The notes: generated by a model from the sequence alone, not told the origin. DNA of 19,218 bases from DATEHQ01 sp035279525 (GCA_035279525.1 DATEHQ010000204.1:1-19218), one strand, 5' to 3'. Counted from the stretch's first letter, positions 1-9,423 are shown. Made by a program: numbers and translations.

Positions 1-1497
1 GAATGGGCGTTCAGCACCTTTCTCGCCGCGTACCTGCTCGGCGCGGGCTCGCGCGACCCGCGGCTCGAGGACCTGGCGCGCGAGTTTCTCGAGGTCACGC
101 TCGTCAACCCCGAGCAATTGCTCGGCACGGGTCGCGCCGCGCGCAAGCCAACCGAGGTCGAGGTGAACGAGGCGGCCGAGTTTGCGGCCCGTCGCGCGGA
201 GGCGATCCTGAACCTGCGCCCAAGGCTCGAGGCGGAGATGAGAAACCTGGGTGTCGACTACCTCTTTCACGAGATCGAGCTCCCCCTCGCCGGGGTGCTC
301 GCGGACATGGAGTCAGAGGGCGTCGCCATCGACGTGCCCTACCTCAAGCAGATGCAGGACGAGCTCGGCGCGCAGCTCACGGCCATCGAGTCCGAGGTCG
401 AGCAGGTGGCGGGACAGAAGTTCAACCTCAACGCGCCGCAGCAGCTGGCGAAGGTGCTCTTCGAAGACCTGCGCCTGCCGGTAGGCAAGAGGACCAAGAC
501 CGGCTACTCGACCGACGCCGACACGCTGGAGGGCCTGCGCGAGAAGCATCCGATCATCGGCCTGATCCTCGAGCACCGCCAGCTGTCGAAGCTCAAGTCG
601 ACCTACGTCGACGCGCTGCCGCAGATCGTCGATCCGCTGAGCGGCCGCGTGCACACGTCCTTCGGCCAGGCGAGCACGGCCACCGGGAGGCTCGCTTCAT
701 CGAACCCCAACCTGATGAACATCCCGATCCGCACCGAGCTCGGGCAGCGGATTCGGCGCGCGTTCAAGGCCGGCCGCCCGGACCACGTCATGGTGTCGGC
801 CGACTACTCGCAGATCGAGCTGCGCATCGCCGCCCACCTCAGCGGCGACCCCAAGCTGCTCGGCGCGTTCGCGGCCGGGCAGGACATCCACACCGCGACC
901 GCCGCCGCGGTGTTCAAGATTCCCATCGAAGCCGTCGACGCGAACCAGCGGCGCCTCGCCAAGGTCGCGAACTTCGGGTCGATCTATGGGCAGGGCGAGT
1001 ACGGGCTGTCTCAGCAGCTCGGGATCACGGGCGACGTGGCGCGCGAGTTTCTCGGCCAGTACTGGTCGACGTATTCCCGGCTGCGTGAGTATCTCGACGA
1101 GGTGCGGCGCAGGGCGCGCGAGGAAGGCCTCGTGGTCAGCGCGACCGGTCGCCGGCGCGCGATCCCAGACCTCCGCTCGCCCAACTTCCAGCTCCGCGGC
1201 GCCGCCGAGAGGATGGCGATCAACTTCCCGATGCAGTCGCTTGCCGCGGACATCATCAAGATCGCCATGGTCCGCCTGCACCGCGAGATCGAGGCCGACC
1301 AGATCGAGGGCCGCATGCTGCTGCAGGTGCATGACGAGTTGCTGTTCGAAGTGCCTCGCGCCGAGCTCGATCAGTTCGCGGAAAAGGTGCCTCGGATCAT
1401 GACCGGCGCGTACGAGCTCGAGACCGGCATCGAGGTCGAGACCAAGGTCGGGCCCAACTGGGCCGACATGGAAAAGCTCGCGGTCGTGCGGGCATGA
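1..1497 (+). CDS. polA: DNA polymerase I, C-terminal part (5' end outside window)
   Basis: Family A DNA polymerase that fills gaps after excision repair and removes Okazaki primers. The reading frame is open from base 1, so the gene begins upstream; 498 codons are visible. They hold the end of the 3'-5' exonuclease-like domain (first ~70 residues) and the whole polymerase domain. Motif A is DYSQIELR (bases 802-825), with the sugar-selecting Glu. Motif B is RRLAKVANFGSIYG (949-990), with Arg, Lys, Phe and Tyr in the Pol I positions. Motif C is VHDELLFE, with the catalytic Asp (1327-1350). In the exonuclease part the usual FDTML and YAAED motifs read FSTFL and FAARR, so proofreading is probably lost, as in Taq and Bst Pol I. 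The 5'-nuclease domain would lie upstream and cannot be checked. The gene stops 6 nt before mutM, a pairing common in bacteria, so the two are probably co-transcribed. Confidence 0.97.
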   Translation, partial: EWAFSTFLAAYLLGAGSRDPRLEDLAREFLEVTLVNPEQLLGTGRAARKPTEVEVNEAAEFAARRAEAILNLRPRLEAEMRNLGVDYLFHEIELPLAGVLADMESEGVAIDVPYLKQMQDELGAQLTAIESEVEQVAGQKFNLNAPQQLAKVLFEDLRLPVGKRTKTGYSTDADTLEGLREKHPIIGLILEHRQLSKLKSTYVDALPQIVDPLSGRVHTSFGQASTATGRLASSNPNLMNIPIRTELGQRIRRAFKAGRPDHVMVSADYSQIELRIAAHLSGDPKLLGAFAAGQDIHTATAAAVFKIPIEAVDANQRRLAKVANFGSIYGQGEYGLSQQLGITGDVAREFLGQYWSTYSRLREYLDEVRRRAREEGLVVSATGRRRAIPDLRSPNFQLRGAAERMAINFPMQSLAADIIKIAMVRLHREIEADQIEGRMLLQVHDELLFEVPRAELDQFAEKVPRIMTGAYELETGIEVETKVGPNWADMEKLAVVRA

Positions 1498-1503
1498 TTC
1501 GCG

Positions 1504-2328
1504 ATGCCTGAGCTGCCCGAGGTCGAGACCATCGTCGCCGACCTACGTCCACACCTCGAAGGTCGCACCATCGTCCGCTGTGAGCTCGCGTTTCCGACGA
1601 TCGTGCGGCATCCCGAACCGGAGATTTTCATCGACTCCGCGGTGGGCCAGCGCATCGAATCGGTCGGGCGTCGCGGGAAGTACATCCTGCTGCACCTCGC
1701 CGGTGACCTCGTTCTCGTCGTGCACCTGGGCATGACCGGACAGCTGCGCCTTGTCGATCCGTCGACACCACTCGAGAAGCACACGCACGCCATCTGCTTT
1801 CTCGATGACGGCCTGCAGCTCCGCTATCGGGACCCGAGAAGATTCGGAAGGTTGCTGCTCGGCACCGAACAAGCCCTCGTCTCCGCGAAGAAGATGCCGC
1901 GCCTCGGGCCCGAGCCGATCGACCCGGACTTTGCGGCGGACGAGCTCTACCGCCGTCTGCGCAAGCGGCGCACCGCGCTCAAGGCCGTGCTTCTGGACCA
2001 GGGCGCGATCGCCGGAGTCGGCAACATCTACGCCGACGAGTCGCTCCACCGCGCACGACTCCGACCGGATCGGATCGCGGGCACTGTCAGCAGAAAGTCC
2101 GCGCACCGGCTGCATGACTCCTTGCGCGAATCGCTGCAGCTCGCGATCGCGAATCGTGGAAGCTCGGTGGACACGTATCGCGACGCGTGGGGGGAAGCGG
2201 GCCGCCAGCAGGAGAAGCTCCTCGTCTACGGTCGCGCCGGCGAGCCGTGCTTCACGTGCGGCCGCCCGCTGAGCGTGATGCGCATCGCGGGCCGGACCAC
2301 AGTCTTCTGCCGCCGTTGCCAGCGATAG
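1504..2328 (+). CDS. mutM: Formamidopyrimidine-DNA glycosylase (Fpg/MutM)
   Basis: Bifunctional glycosylase/AP lyase that removes 8-oxoguanine and formamidopyrimidines in base excision repair. At 274 residues it is the usual family length and all key features are present. The N-terminus MPELPEVET supplies the catalytic Pro2 and Glu3 after Met removal. Lys59 lies in RRGK. Met77 (LGMTG) and Arg113-Phe114 (DPRRFG) are the void-filling and intercalating residues. The helix-two-turn-helix contains Asn174 (GVGNIYADE). The C-terminal zinc finger has C249, C252, C269 and C272 and the loop Arg264. The ATG at 1504 is fixed by Pro2. It lies 6 nt after the polA stop with no obvious Shine-Dalgarno site, suggesting translational coupling. 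In many bacteria polA-mutM is followed by coaE; here a PAP2 phosphatase follows instead. Confidence 0.97.
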   Translation: MPELPEVETIVADLRPHLEGRTIVRCELAFPTIVRHPEPEIFIDSAVGQRIESVGRRGKYILLHLAGDLVLVVHLGMTGQLRLVDPSTPLEKHTHAICFLDDGLQLRYRDPRRFGRLLLGTEQALVSAKKMPRLGPEPIDPDFAADELYRRLRKRRTALKAVLLDQGAIAGVGNIYADESLHRARLRPDRIAGTVSRKSAHRLHDSLRESLQLAIANRGSSVDTYRDAWGEAGRQQEKLLVYGRAGEPCFTCGRPLSVMRIAGRTTVFCRRCQR

Positions 2329-2345
2329 CCAGGCTGTTCCCACGG

Positions 2346-2984
2346 ATGGTGGCCATCGCCATCCTCGCGGTGGCGTTCGTCGCGCTGACGATGGCGCTCG
2401 CCGCCGGGCTCTTCACCGCGTTCGACCTCCAGGTCGGCAGGGCGATGCACGACATCTGGCGCGAGTCGCTGCACGGCATCTTCCAGGGGATCGCGGAGCT
2501 CGGCGGTGTCGAGCTCACGTCCGCCTTGATGGCGGGCCTTGTCGTCTACCTGTGGCGGGCGGGCTTTGGGTCCGACGCGCTGGTCGTGCTCGTCTTTGTG
2601 GCCGCGGTGGCGCTGGAGGTCCTGTACAAGCACATGCTCCATCAGCCCGGTCCACCGCTTTCGATCTCACACCAGGACGGTCCGAGCCTCAGCGAGCTCC
2701 TGCCCGGCGCCACAGGTGGCAACAGCTTTCCCTCCGGTCACATGGTGCGGAGCGTGGTGGCCTTCGGCCTGCTCGCCTTCGTGATCAGACGCCTCACCAC
2801 CTCATGGTGGATTCGAGTCCTCGCGTTTCCCCTGGCGACCCTCCTCATCGTGATCGTCGCCTTCGACCGCCTCTATCTCGACGTGCACTGGGAGTCGGAC
2901 GTGGTCGGCGGGCTGCTGCTCGGTGCGATCGCGTTGCTCGCCGGCACCATCTGGCTCGACCGCCCGAGAAAGGCCGAGAATTAG
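2346..2984 (+). CDS. PAP2-superfamily membrane phosphatase
   Basis: A 212-residue integral membrane protein of the phosphatidic acid phosphatase type 2 superfamily, whose members dephosphorylate lipid phosphates or undecaprenyl pyrophosphate at the outer face of the membrane. About five or six hydrophobic segments are visible. The superfamily motifs are C1 KHMLHQPGP (from K95), C2 PSGH (129-132) and C3 DRLYLDVHWESD (174-185), which includes R175, the catalytic His181 and Asp185. C1 normally reads K-x6-RP; here the Arg is Gly102. The ATG at 2346 was chosen because it begins directly before the first hydrophobic stretch, 17 nt after mutM; the open frame upstream of it lies inside mutM. Substrate unknown: UppP/BacA2-like or a phosphatidate phosphatase are both possible. 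Its stop is 4 nt from the cutA start, so the two are probably one transcript. Confidence 0.88.
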   Translation: MVAIAILAVAFVALTMALAAGLFTAFDLQVGRAMHDIWRESLHGIFQGIAELGGVELTSALMAGLVVYLWRAGFGSDALVVLVFVAAVALEVLYKHMLHQPGPPLSISHQDGPSLSELLPGATGGNSFPSGHMVRSVVAFGLLAFVIRRLTTSWWIRVLAFPLATLLIVIVAFDRLYLDVHWESDVVGGLLLGAIALLAGTIWLDRPRKAEN

Positions 2985-2988
2985 CCTG

Positions 2989-3321
2989 ATGCCAGATCGG
3001 CCGGTTCTCATCATGGTCACGACCGGCGGGCGCGACGACGCCGAGCGCCTCGGCGAGGCCCTTGTCGTGGAGCACCTGGCGGCGTGCTGCTCCGTGGTGC
3101 CCTCCGTCCACTCCGTCTACTACTGGGAGGGCCAGCTGAAGCGTGAGCACGAATCGCTCCTCCTCGTGAAGACCGTCGAATCTCGAGCCGTGGCGGTCCA
3201 GGAGTTCATCAAGGGCCACCACGAGTACGAGCTTCCGGAGATCCTGCAGGTGGCCGTGGAGGGGGGCTCGGCCGCGTACCTGCAGTGGCTCGAGGACCAG
3301 GTGTCGCAGCAAACGCGCTGA
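2989..3321 (+). CDS. cutA: CutA family divalent-ion tolerance protein
   Basis: A 110-residue CutA1 protein, a small trimeric ferredoxin-like-fold cytosolic protein linked to divalent metal tolerance in E. coli, with no firm biochemical role. Family hallmarks are the N-terminal strand with VTTGGRDDAERLG, the ACC segment, YYWEGQL, LLLVKT and the C-terminal HEYELPEI motif. The ATG at 2989 gives the standard CutA length and N-terminus. A longer in-frame version would start inside the PAP2 gene and is unlikely. No strong Shine-Dalgarno site is seen. The gene follows the PAP2 phosphatase by 4 nt and is separated from the ABC gene by 43 nt that contain a probable new promoter, so it probably ends the polA-mutM run. 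Confidence 0.93.
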   Translation: MPDRPVLIMVTTGGRDDAERLGEALVVEHLAACCSVVPSVHSVYYWEGQLKREHESLLLVKTVESRAVAVQEFIKGHHEYELPEILQVAVEGGSAAYLQWLEDQVSQQTR

Positions 3322-3348
3322 GGTGGTCCCGCGCGTTAAGTGAGAGCT

Positions 3349-3354
3349 TAGACT
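3349..3354 (+). promoter_or_regulatory. Probable -10 box (TAGACT) of a leaderless ABC-transporter mRNA
   Basis: TAGACT lies 10 nt before the GTG at 3365, so transcription starting about 7 nt after the box would begin at or just before the start codon. No good -35 box and no Shine-Dalgarno site are seen. The same arrangement recurs before four other genes in this window. Confidence 0.45.
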
Positions 3355-3364
3355 CGGGGGCGGG

Positions 3365-5749
3365 GTGGCGACGGTACTCGATGAAAGCGGTGAGTCCGGC
3401 GGCTCCAGGAAGGGCCGGCGACGCCGCGCGGCCGCCCGGGCGGCCGCCCAGGCCCTGACCGAGGCGACGGCAGCCGGGCTGGCCGAGGCGATCGCCGCAG
3501 AGTTGCCCGAGGGCGCGCCACCGATCCCGGAGGCAGGCAACGGAGCCCGCGGCCGCAAGAAGAGCCTCAGGCTGCCTGCGAACGGACACGCCGCGCAGGC
3601 CTCGCCGGCGGCCGAGGCAGCCGTCGTTGCCGTGCTGCCGGACCTTGATCGAACGCCGGCGGACGCCCTGGAGGTCCCCGGGCAGGGCGTGCTGGTCGAG
3701 ACGCCTCCGGCCGCCGTCGACGAGTTCCGCGACCTGCTGGGCCAGGCGGTCGGTCTTCGGCTCGACTCGGTTCATCGCGAGTTCGGAGGGGGCCACGACA
3801 CGCGTGTGACGGCGCTGCGCAACGTGTCGCTGGAGATCGGCCCGTGCGAGTTCGTCGCCATCATGGGCCCGTCCGGCTGCGGCAAGACGACCCTGTTGTC
3901 GCTGATGGGTGGTCTCGACAGGCCGACCAGCGGCCGCGTCTTCGGCGCCGGCCTGCCCCTCGGTGAGCTCCCCGAACGCGCCCTGGCCGACTACCGGCTG
4001 CAGCGCGTCAGCACCATCTTCCAGACCTTCAACCTCATCCCCTCGATGACGGTGGAGGACAACGTGGCGCTGCCCCTCACGCTGGCCGGGGTGCCGCTCG
4101 AGGAGAGGCGCCGCCGCGCGCGCCACCTGCTCGCGCTGGTCGGCCTCGAGGAGCGGTCCCGCACGCGCGCGAGCCGGCTGTCCGGCGGCGAGCAGCAGAA
4201 GGTCGCGGTTGCGCGTGCCCTGGCGAACCGGCCCGGCCTGATCCTGGCCGACGAGCCGACGGGCAGCCTTGACTCAGCCGCCGGGGAAGGCGTGCTCCAC
4301 CTGCTCGACGACCTGAACCGGCGAGGCGCGACCGTGGTCCTGGTCACGCACGACCCCGAGGTCGCTCGGCACGCCACTCGCGTGGTGCGCATGATCGACG
4401 GCAACGCGATCGAGCTGGAGTCAGGCAAGCCGACCGTGCGCGGGCAGGAAGCGGTCGATCCTGCGCCGCGGATGCACTGGCGCGACCACCTCAAGCTCGG
4501 CCTCGGCAGCGCCGGCCGGCGACCGCTGCGCACGTCGCTCACCACCAGCGGCGTGGCGATCGGCATCGCGGCGCTGAGCCTGATCGTCGCGCTGGCCGGC
4601 GGCCTGCAGCAGGCCCTCGACGCGCCGGCCCTGGCCACCAGCCAGGTCCACCAGGTGGCGGTCTATCCGGTCGCCGATGCCGTCAGCCCCTCGTTCGACG
4701 CCCCCACCCTCACCACTCTCGCTGCGCTTCCGCACGTGCGTGCCGCGTGGGGACAGGTCGGCCTCACCGGGTCGTTCGGTCCGCCGCCCGCGGCCGCGCC
4801 GTCTGCCGCGCCCACCACCGGGCCGGCCGCGAGCCATCCCGGCGAGCTCGTGTCGCTGCCTCCCATGGGCTCGTCCAGCGTGCTTCCCCTTATCCAGGCC
4901 GGGCGCCTGCCGTCCTCGGATGGCTCGGCGCAGATCCTGCTCACCGACAGCGAGGCGCGTGCGCTGGGCTACACCAGCCCGCAGGCGGCGATCGGCAGGT
5001 ACGTGATCTTCACCGACTCATACGGGACACTGGGGACGCGCAACCCGTCGAGTGCGCAGGTGCCGCTGAGCCTCGCCGTGGTGGGCATCGTCTCGACGGA
5101 GTACATGCCGGCCGGGGCGCCTGGGGGGCTGGTGCCGTACCAGATGATGCGCACTTACTGGTCGAACCTCGCCCGACAGAACGGATGGAGGAGCGGTGAG
5201 TTCTCCGGCATCACGCTGCTCGCGGACTCCGGTCTCGCCGTCGAAGGGCTCCGCTCGCGCGTGGAGGCGCTCGGGTTCCAGGCGCAGACGTTCGGCGACC
5301 AGTTCCGCCATTTCGAGGATTTGCTCGGGAAGCTGCGCATCGCCCTGCTCGGACTCGTCGTGGTCGCGCTGCTGCTCGCCTGCCTGGGCATAGCCAACAC
5401 CATGTACAGCGCCGTGCTCGAGCGGACCAAGGAGATCGGAGTGCTCAAGGCACTGGGCGCGCGGTCGCGGGACGTCCTGCTGCTGTTCGTGGTCGAGGCG
5501 GCGGGCATCGGTCTTGCGGGCGGAGTCCTCGGCGCGCTCGTCGCCGTGGCCCTTTCACGACTCGGCAACGCTGCGGTGGACCGGCTGACGCAATCCATCG
5601 GCAGCAGCGCATTCGACGTTTTCCAGACAGCCCTTCCCCTGGGCGTGGCGGCGGTGGCGCTGGCCGTCCTGCTGAGCACCATCAGCGGCTTGCTGCCCGC
5701 CCTGCGCGCGGCCAGGCAGGACCCGGTCAAGGCTCTACACCACGAGTAG
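3365..5749 (+). CDS. MacB-like ABC transporter: fused ATPase and FtsX-type permease
   Basis: A 794-residue fusion with MacB architecture. Residues 1-130 form a low-complexity Ala/Pro/Arg extension with a basic patch (RKGRRRR near 16-22). Residues ~131-360 are the ATPase: Walker A GPSGCGKTT (168-176), Q-loop QTFN, signature LSGGEQQ (272-278), Walker B LILADEP (292-298) and H-loop His329. This belongs to the MacB/LolD/FtsE group. The permease starts near 370, with TM1 at ~392-416, an extracytoplasmic domain to ~650, and three more TMs (~659-682, ~705-730, ~755-776). FtsX-type hallmarks are the ERTKEIGVLKALGA stretch and the C-terminal DPVKAL. Such mechanotransmission pumps move peptides, lipoproteins or toxins across the envelope; no substrate can be read here, and no MacA-type adaptor is visible nearby. 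The GTG at 3365 is supported by a -10 box 10 nt upstream. moeA abuts its stop. Confidence 0.92.
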   Translation: MATVLDESGESGGSRKGRRRRAAARAAAQALTEATAAGLAEAIAAELPEGAPPIPEAGNGARGRKKSLRLPANGHAAQASPAAEAAVVAVLPDLDRTPADALEVPGQGVLVETPPAAVDEFRDLLGQAVGLRLDSVHREFGGGHDTRVTALRNVSLEIGPCEFVAIMGPSGCGKTTLLSLMGGLDRPTSGRVFGAGLPLGELPERALADYRLQRVSTIFQTFNLIPSMTVEDNVALPLTLAGVPLEERRRRARHLLALVGLEERSRTRASRLSGGEQQKVAVARALANRPGLILADEPTGSLDSAAGEGVLHLLDDLNRRGATVVLVTHDPEVARHATRVVRMIDGNAIELESGKPTVRGQEAVDPAPRMHWRDHLKLGLGSAGRRPLRTSLTTSGVAIGIAALSLIVALAGGLQQALDAPALATSQVHQVAVYPVADAVSPSFDAPTLTTLAALPHVRAAWGQVGLTGSFGPPPAAAPSAAPTTGPAASHPGELVSLPPMGSSSVLPLIQAGRLPSSDGSAQILLTDSEARALGYTSPQAAIGRYVIFTDSYGTLGTRNPSSAQVPLSLAVVGIVSTEYMPAGAPGGLVPYQMMRTYWSNLARQNGWRSGEFSGITLLADSGLAVEGLRSRVEALGFQAQTFGDQFRHFEDLLGKLRIALLGLVVVALLLACLGIANTMYSAVLERTKEIGVLKALGARSRDVLLLFVVEAAGIGLAGGVLGALVAVALSRLGNAAVDRLTQSIGSSAFDVFQTALPLGVAAVALAVLLSTISGLLPALRAARQDPVKALHHE

Positions 5750-6964
5750 TTGCGAGCATCCACCTACCCGCTGACCGACCCCGACACGGCGGCGGCGCTC
5801 GTCCTGGAGCACACGCACCCGCTGGCCGAAGAGGAGGTTCACCTGGCCGAGAGCTTCGGCCGCGTGCTGGCCGGTGACGTCGTTGCGGGCTCTCCCCTTC
5901 CCGCGTTTCCCTCGAGCGCGGTCGACGGGTTCGCCGGACGCGCGGCCGACGCCGGACGCGCTGTGCGGATCATCGGAGAGTCGGCCGCCGGGAGGCCGTT
6001 CCAGGGATCTATCGAGCCGGGCACCGCGGCCCGGATCCTGACCGGCGGCGCCGTGCCCGACGGAGCTGACTGCGTCGTGATGGTCGAGGACGTCACGCTC
6101 GACGGAGATCGCGTCACCTTGCCTGCCGGTCTGCGCAGCGGCGGCAACTTCCACGCCGTCGGCGTGGATGTGCGGGCCGGGGAGACGGTGCTCCAACGCG
6201 GAGTGCGACTCGGCCCAGCGGAGATCGGCGTGGCGGCAGCCGTCGGCCGCAGCACGCTGCCCGTGCACCGCAGGCCTCGGGTCGCGTTGCTGTCCACCGG
6301 CGATGAGCTCGTCGAGGTGGGGCAGACCCTGGCCCGGGGCAAGATCCATGACTCGAACCGGTGGGCGCTGCTGGCGGCGCTGCGGGAAGCGGGCGCGGAG
6401 GTGCGGGTGCTGGGCATCGCGCCCGACGAGCCGAAGGCGCTGCGCGCCCTGGTCGTGGATGCTCTGCGCGATGCCGACGCCCTGGTCACGTCGGGGGGCG
6501 TGTCGGTCGGCACTCACGACCTGGTCAAGCCGCTCCTCGAATCACTGGGCGACGTTCATGTCGGCCGCGTGAAGCTCAAGCCCGGCAAGCCGTTCACGTT
6601 CGCCACTCTGGACGCGGGGAGGCTTGCCTTCGGGCTTCCAGGGTTTCCGGTCTCGTCCCTCGTCACCTTCGAGGTGTTCGTGCGTCCCGCGCTCCGCAAG
6701 ATGCAGGGCCTCTCGCAGCTCCAGCGCCCGACGCTTCCGGTTCGCCTCGCCTACGACGCGCGCCCGACGCCCGATCGCACCGAATATCAGCGCGTCAGGC
6801 TGCGCCGCGAGGGCCGGGACCTGGTCGCTGAGACGACGGGTTCTCAGTCGTCCTCGCGACTCATGTCGCTGGCCGGCGCCCACGCCCTCGTCCGCATCCC
6901 AGCGGGCGACAGGGTCGTGAGCGCCGGCACGATCGTCGAAGCGATGATCCTGGGCCTGCCTTAG
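5750..6964 (+). CDS. moeA: Molybdopterin molybdenumtransferase MoeA
   Basis: MoeA inserts molybdate into adenylylated molybdopterin, the last general step of molybdenum cofactor synthesis. At 404 residues it has the standard length and domains. The SAVDGFA segment carries D59 and RILTGGAVP carries T98. The MogA-like domain has LSTGDEL (182-187), DSN (201-203), SGGVSVG (248-254) and D257. KPGKP (277-281) is followed by GLPGFPVSS, then the C-terminal domain IV. GLPGNPVS is the usual form, so Phe299 in place of Asn is unusual. The TTG start directly abuts the ABC transporter stop (0 nt gap), and the N-terminus matches the family from there, so expression is probably coupled to the transporter. 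No other cofactor-synthesis gene or molybdoenzyme is present in the window. Confidence 0.93.
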   Translation: MRASTYPLTDPDTAAALVLEHTHPLAEEEVHLAESFGRVLAGDVVAGSPLPAFPSSAVDGFAGRAADAGRAVRIIGESAAGRPFQGSIEPGTAARILTGGAVPDGADCVVMVEDVTLDGDRVTLPAGLRSGGNFHAVGVDVRAGETVLQRGVRLGPAEIGVAAAVGRSTLPVHRRPRVALLSTGDELVEVGQTLARGKIHDSNRWALLAALREAGAEVRVLGIAPDEPKALRALVVDALRDADALVTSGGVSVGTHDLVKPLLESLGDVHVGRVKLKPGKPFTFATLDAGRLAFGLPGFPVSSLVTFEVFVRPALRKMQGLSQLQRPTLPVRLAYDARPTPDRTEYQRVRLRREGRDLVAETTGSQSSSRLMSLAGAHALVRIPAGDRVVSAGTIVEAMILGLP

Positions 6965-6971
6965 GGGAGGC

Positions 6972-7190
6972 TTACCAGCTCTTGCCCTGGCGGGCTGTCT
7001 CCGCTTCCTTTTCGCGCTCCCGCTCTTCGCGTGCCTTGTCGGCCTGCTCCTCGACGTCTCCGCGGATGTCGCGGCCCGTCTGCTTCACCTTGCCCATGGC
7101 CTGGTCGGCCTTGCCCTTCATCTCCTCACCCTTGTCGCCCGTGAGCTTGCCTTTGACCTCCTCCGCCTTGCCCTTGATGTTGTCCTTCAC
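6972..7190 (-). CDS. CsbD-like stress protein
   Basis: A 72-residue, highly charged, helical protein of the CsbD family (general-stress proteins of unknown function, sigma-B controlled in Bacillus). The hallmark is the N-terminal stretch KDNIKGKAEEVKGKLTGD followed by repeated KGKADQAMGK-type units, then a Glu/Arg/Lys-rich tail. There is no signal peptide or membrane segment. It starts with GTG at 7190-7188, behind the best Shine-Dalgarno site in the window (AAAGGAGGT, 7203-7195). It is convergent with moeA, with 7 nt between stops, and divergent from uvrB. A hairpin with a U-run lies in its leader. Abundant expression and stress control are inferred from the strong ribosome site and the family, not shown. 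Confidence 0.88.
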   Translation of the reverse strand: MKDNIKGKAEEVKGKLTGDKGEEMKGKADQAMGKVKQTGRDIRGDVEEQADKAREEREREKEAETARQGKSW

Positions 7191-7194
7191 GCCA

Positions 7195-7203
7195 ACCTCC
7201 TTT
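7195..7203 (-). promoter_or_regulatory. Near-ideal Shine-Dalgarno site of the csbD-like gene
   Basis: The minus strand reads AAAGGAGGT, a full anti-SD match, followed by TGGC and the GTG start. It decides the GTG start of the csbD-like gene and stands out in a window where most genes lack a clear ribosome-binding site. Confidence 0.75.
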
Positions 7204-7205
7204 CG

Positions 7206-7249
7206 AAAAATGGTCCTGTTGAGGTAACGCAGACGGGCGACACAGGACC
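7206..7249 (-). promoter_or_regulatory. Terminator-like hairpin in the csbD-like leader (possible attenuator)
   Basis: On the minus strand GGTCCTGT (7249-7242) and ACAGGACC (7219-7212) are perfect 8-bp complements around a 22-nt loop. They are followed by A and five Ts (7211-7206), then within 2 nt by the Shine-Dalgarno site of the csbD-like gene. The layout resembles an intrinsic terminator or attenuator. The long loop weakens the case, and the arms could instead be a DNA operator with half-sites about three helical turns apart. Confidence 0.35.
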
Positions 7250-7265
7250 GCTTGGCATTCCTTCA

Positions 7266-7294
7266 CACGCCAGCGGATCCGGCTCACGCCAGCG
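7266..7294. repeat. Pair of 10-bp direct repeats upstream of uvrB
   Basis: CACGCCAGCG occurs at 7266-7275 and again at 7285-7294, a 19-bp period (just under two helical turns). It lies in the 143-bp csbD/uvrB intergenic region, 25-53 bp before the uvrB -10 box, where an activator or repressor could bind. It may be chance in GC-rich DNA. Confidence 0.3.
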
Positions 7295-7318
7295 TGCCCG
7301 CCGAACGTTTGTGCGCTT

Positions 7319-7324
7319 TAGAAT
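7319..7324 (+). promoter_or_regulatory. Probable -10 box (TAGAAT) of a leaderless uvrB mRNA
   Basis: TAGAAT lies 9 nt before the uvrB GTG at 7334. There is no Shine-Dalgarno site and no convincing -35 hexamer. The spacing predicts a transcript starting at or within 2-3 nt of the start codon. Confidence 0.5.
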
Positions 7325-7333
7325 GTAGGGGCC

Positions 7334-9415
<2,082 letters not shown>

Positions 9416-9423
9416 CGATTCGG

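Noticed and set aside
2187..2345. Upstream extension of the PAP2 gene into mutM
   Set aside because: It would overlap mutM by 140 nt with Arg/Pro-rich shadow sequence; the ATG at 2346 gives a normal membrane protein start.
2923..2988. Upstream extension of cutA into the PAP2 gene
   Set aside because: CutA proteins start at the ATG-proximal strand; the extra 22 residues are out-of-frame PAP2 sequence.
3209..4126. 305-codon minus-strand frame across the N-terminal extension of the ABC gene
   Set aside because: The plus strand carries an unmistakable ABC ATPase from 3755, and the start has a -10 box; the minus frame is low-complexity with no motif.
6955..6972. GCCT...AGGC mini-hairpin between moeA and the csbD-like gene as a bidirectional terminator
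   Set aside because: 4-bp stem without a T-run; too weak to call.
7201..7208. TTTCGAAA 8-bp palindrome
   Set aside because: Short, overlaps the csbD ribosome site and the U-run; explained by those elements.
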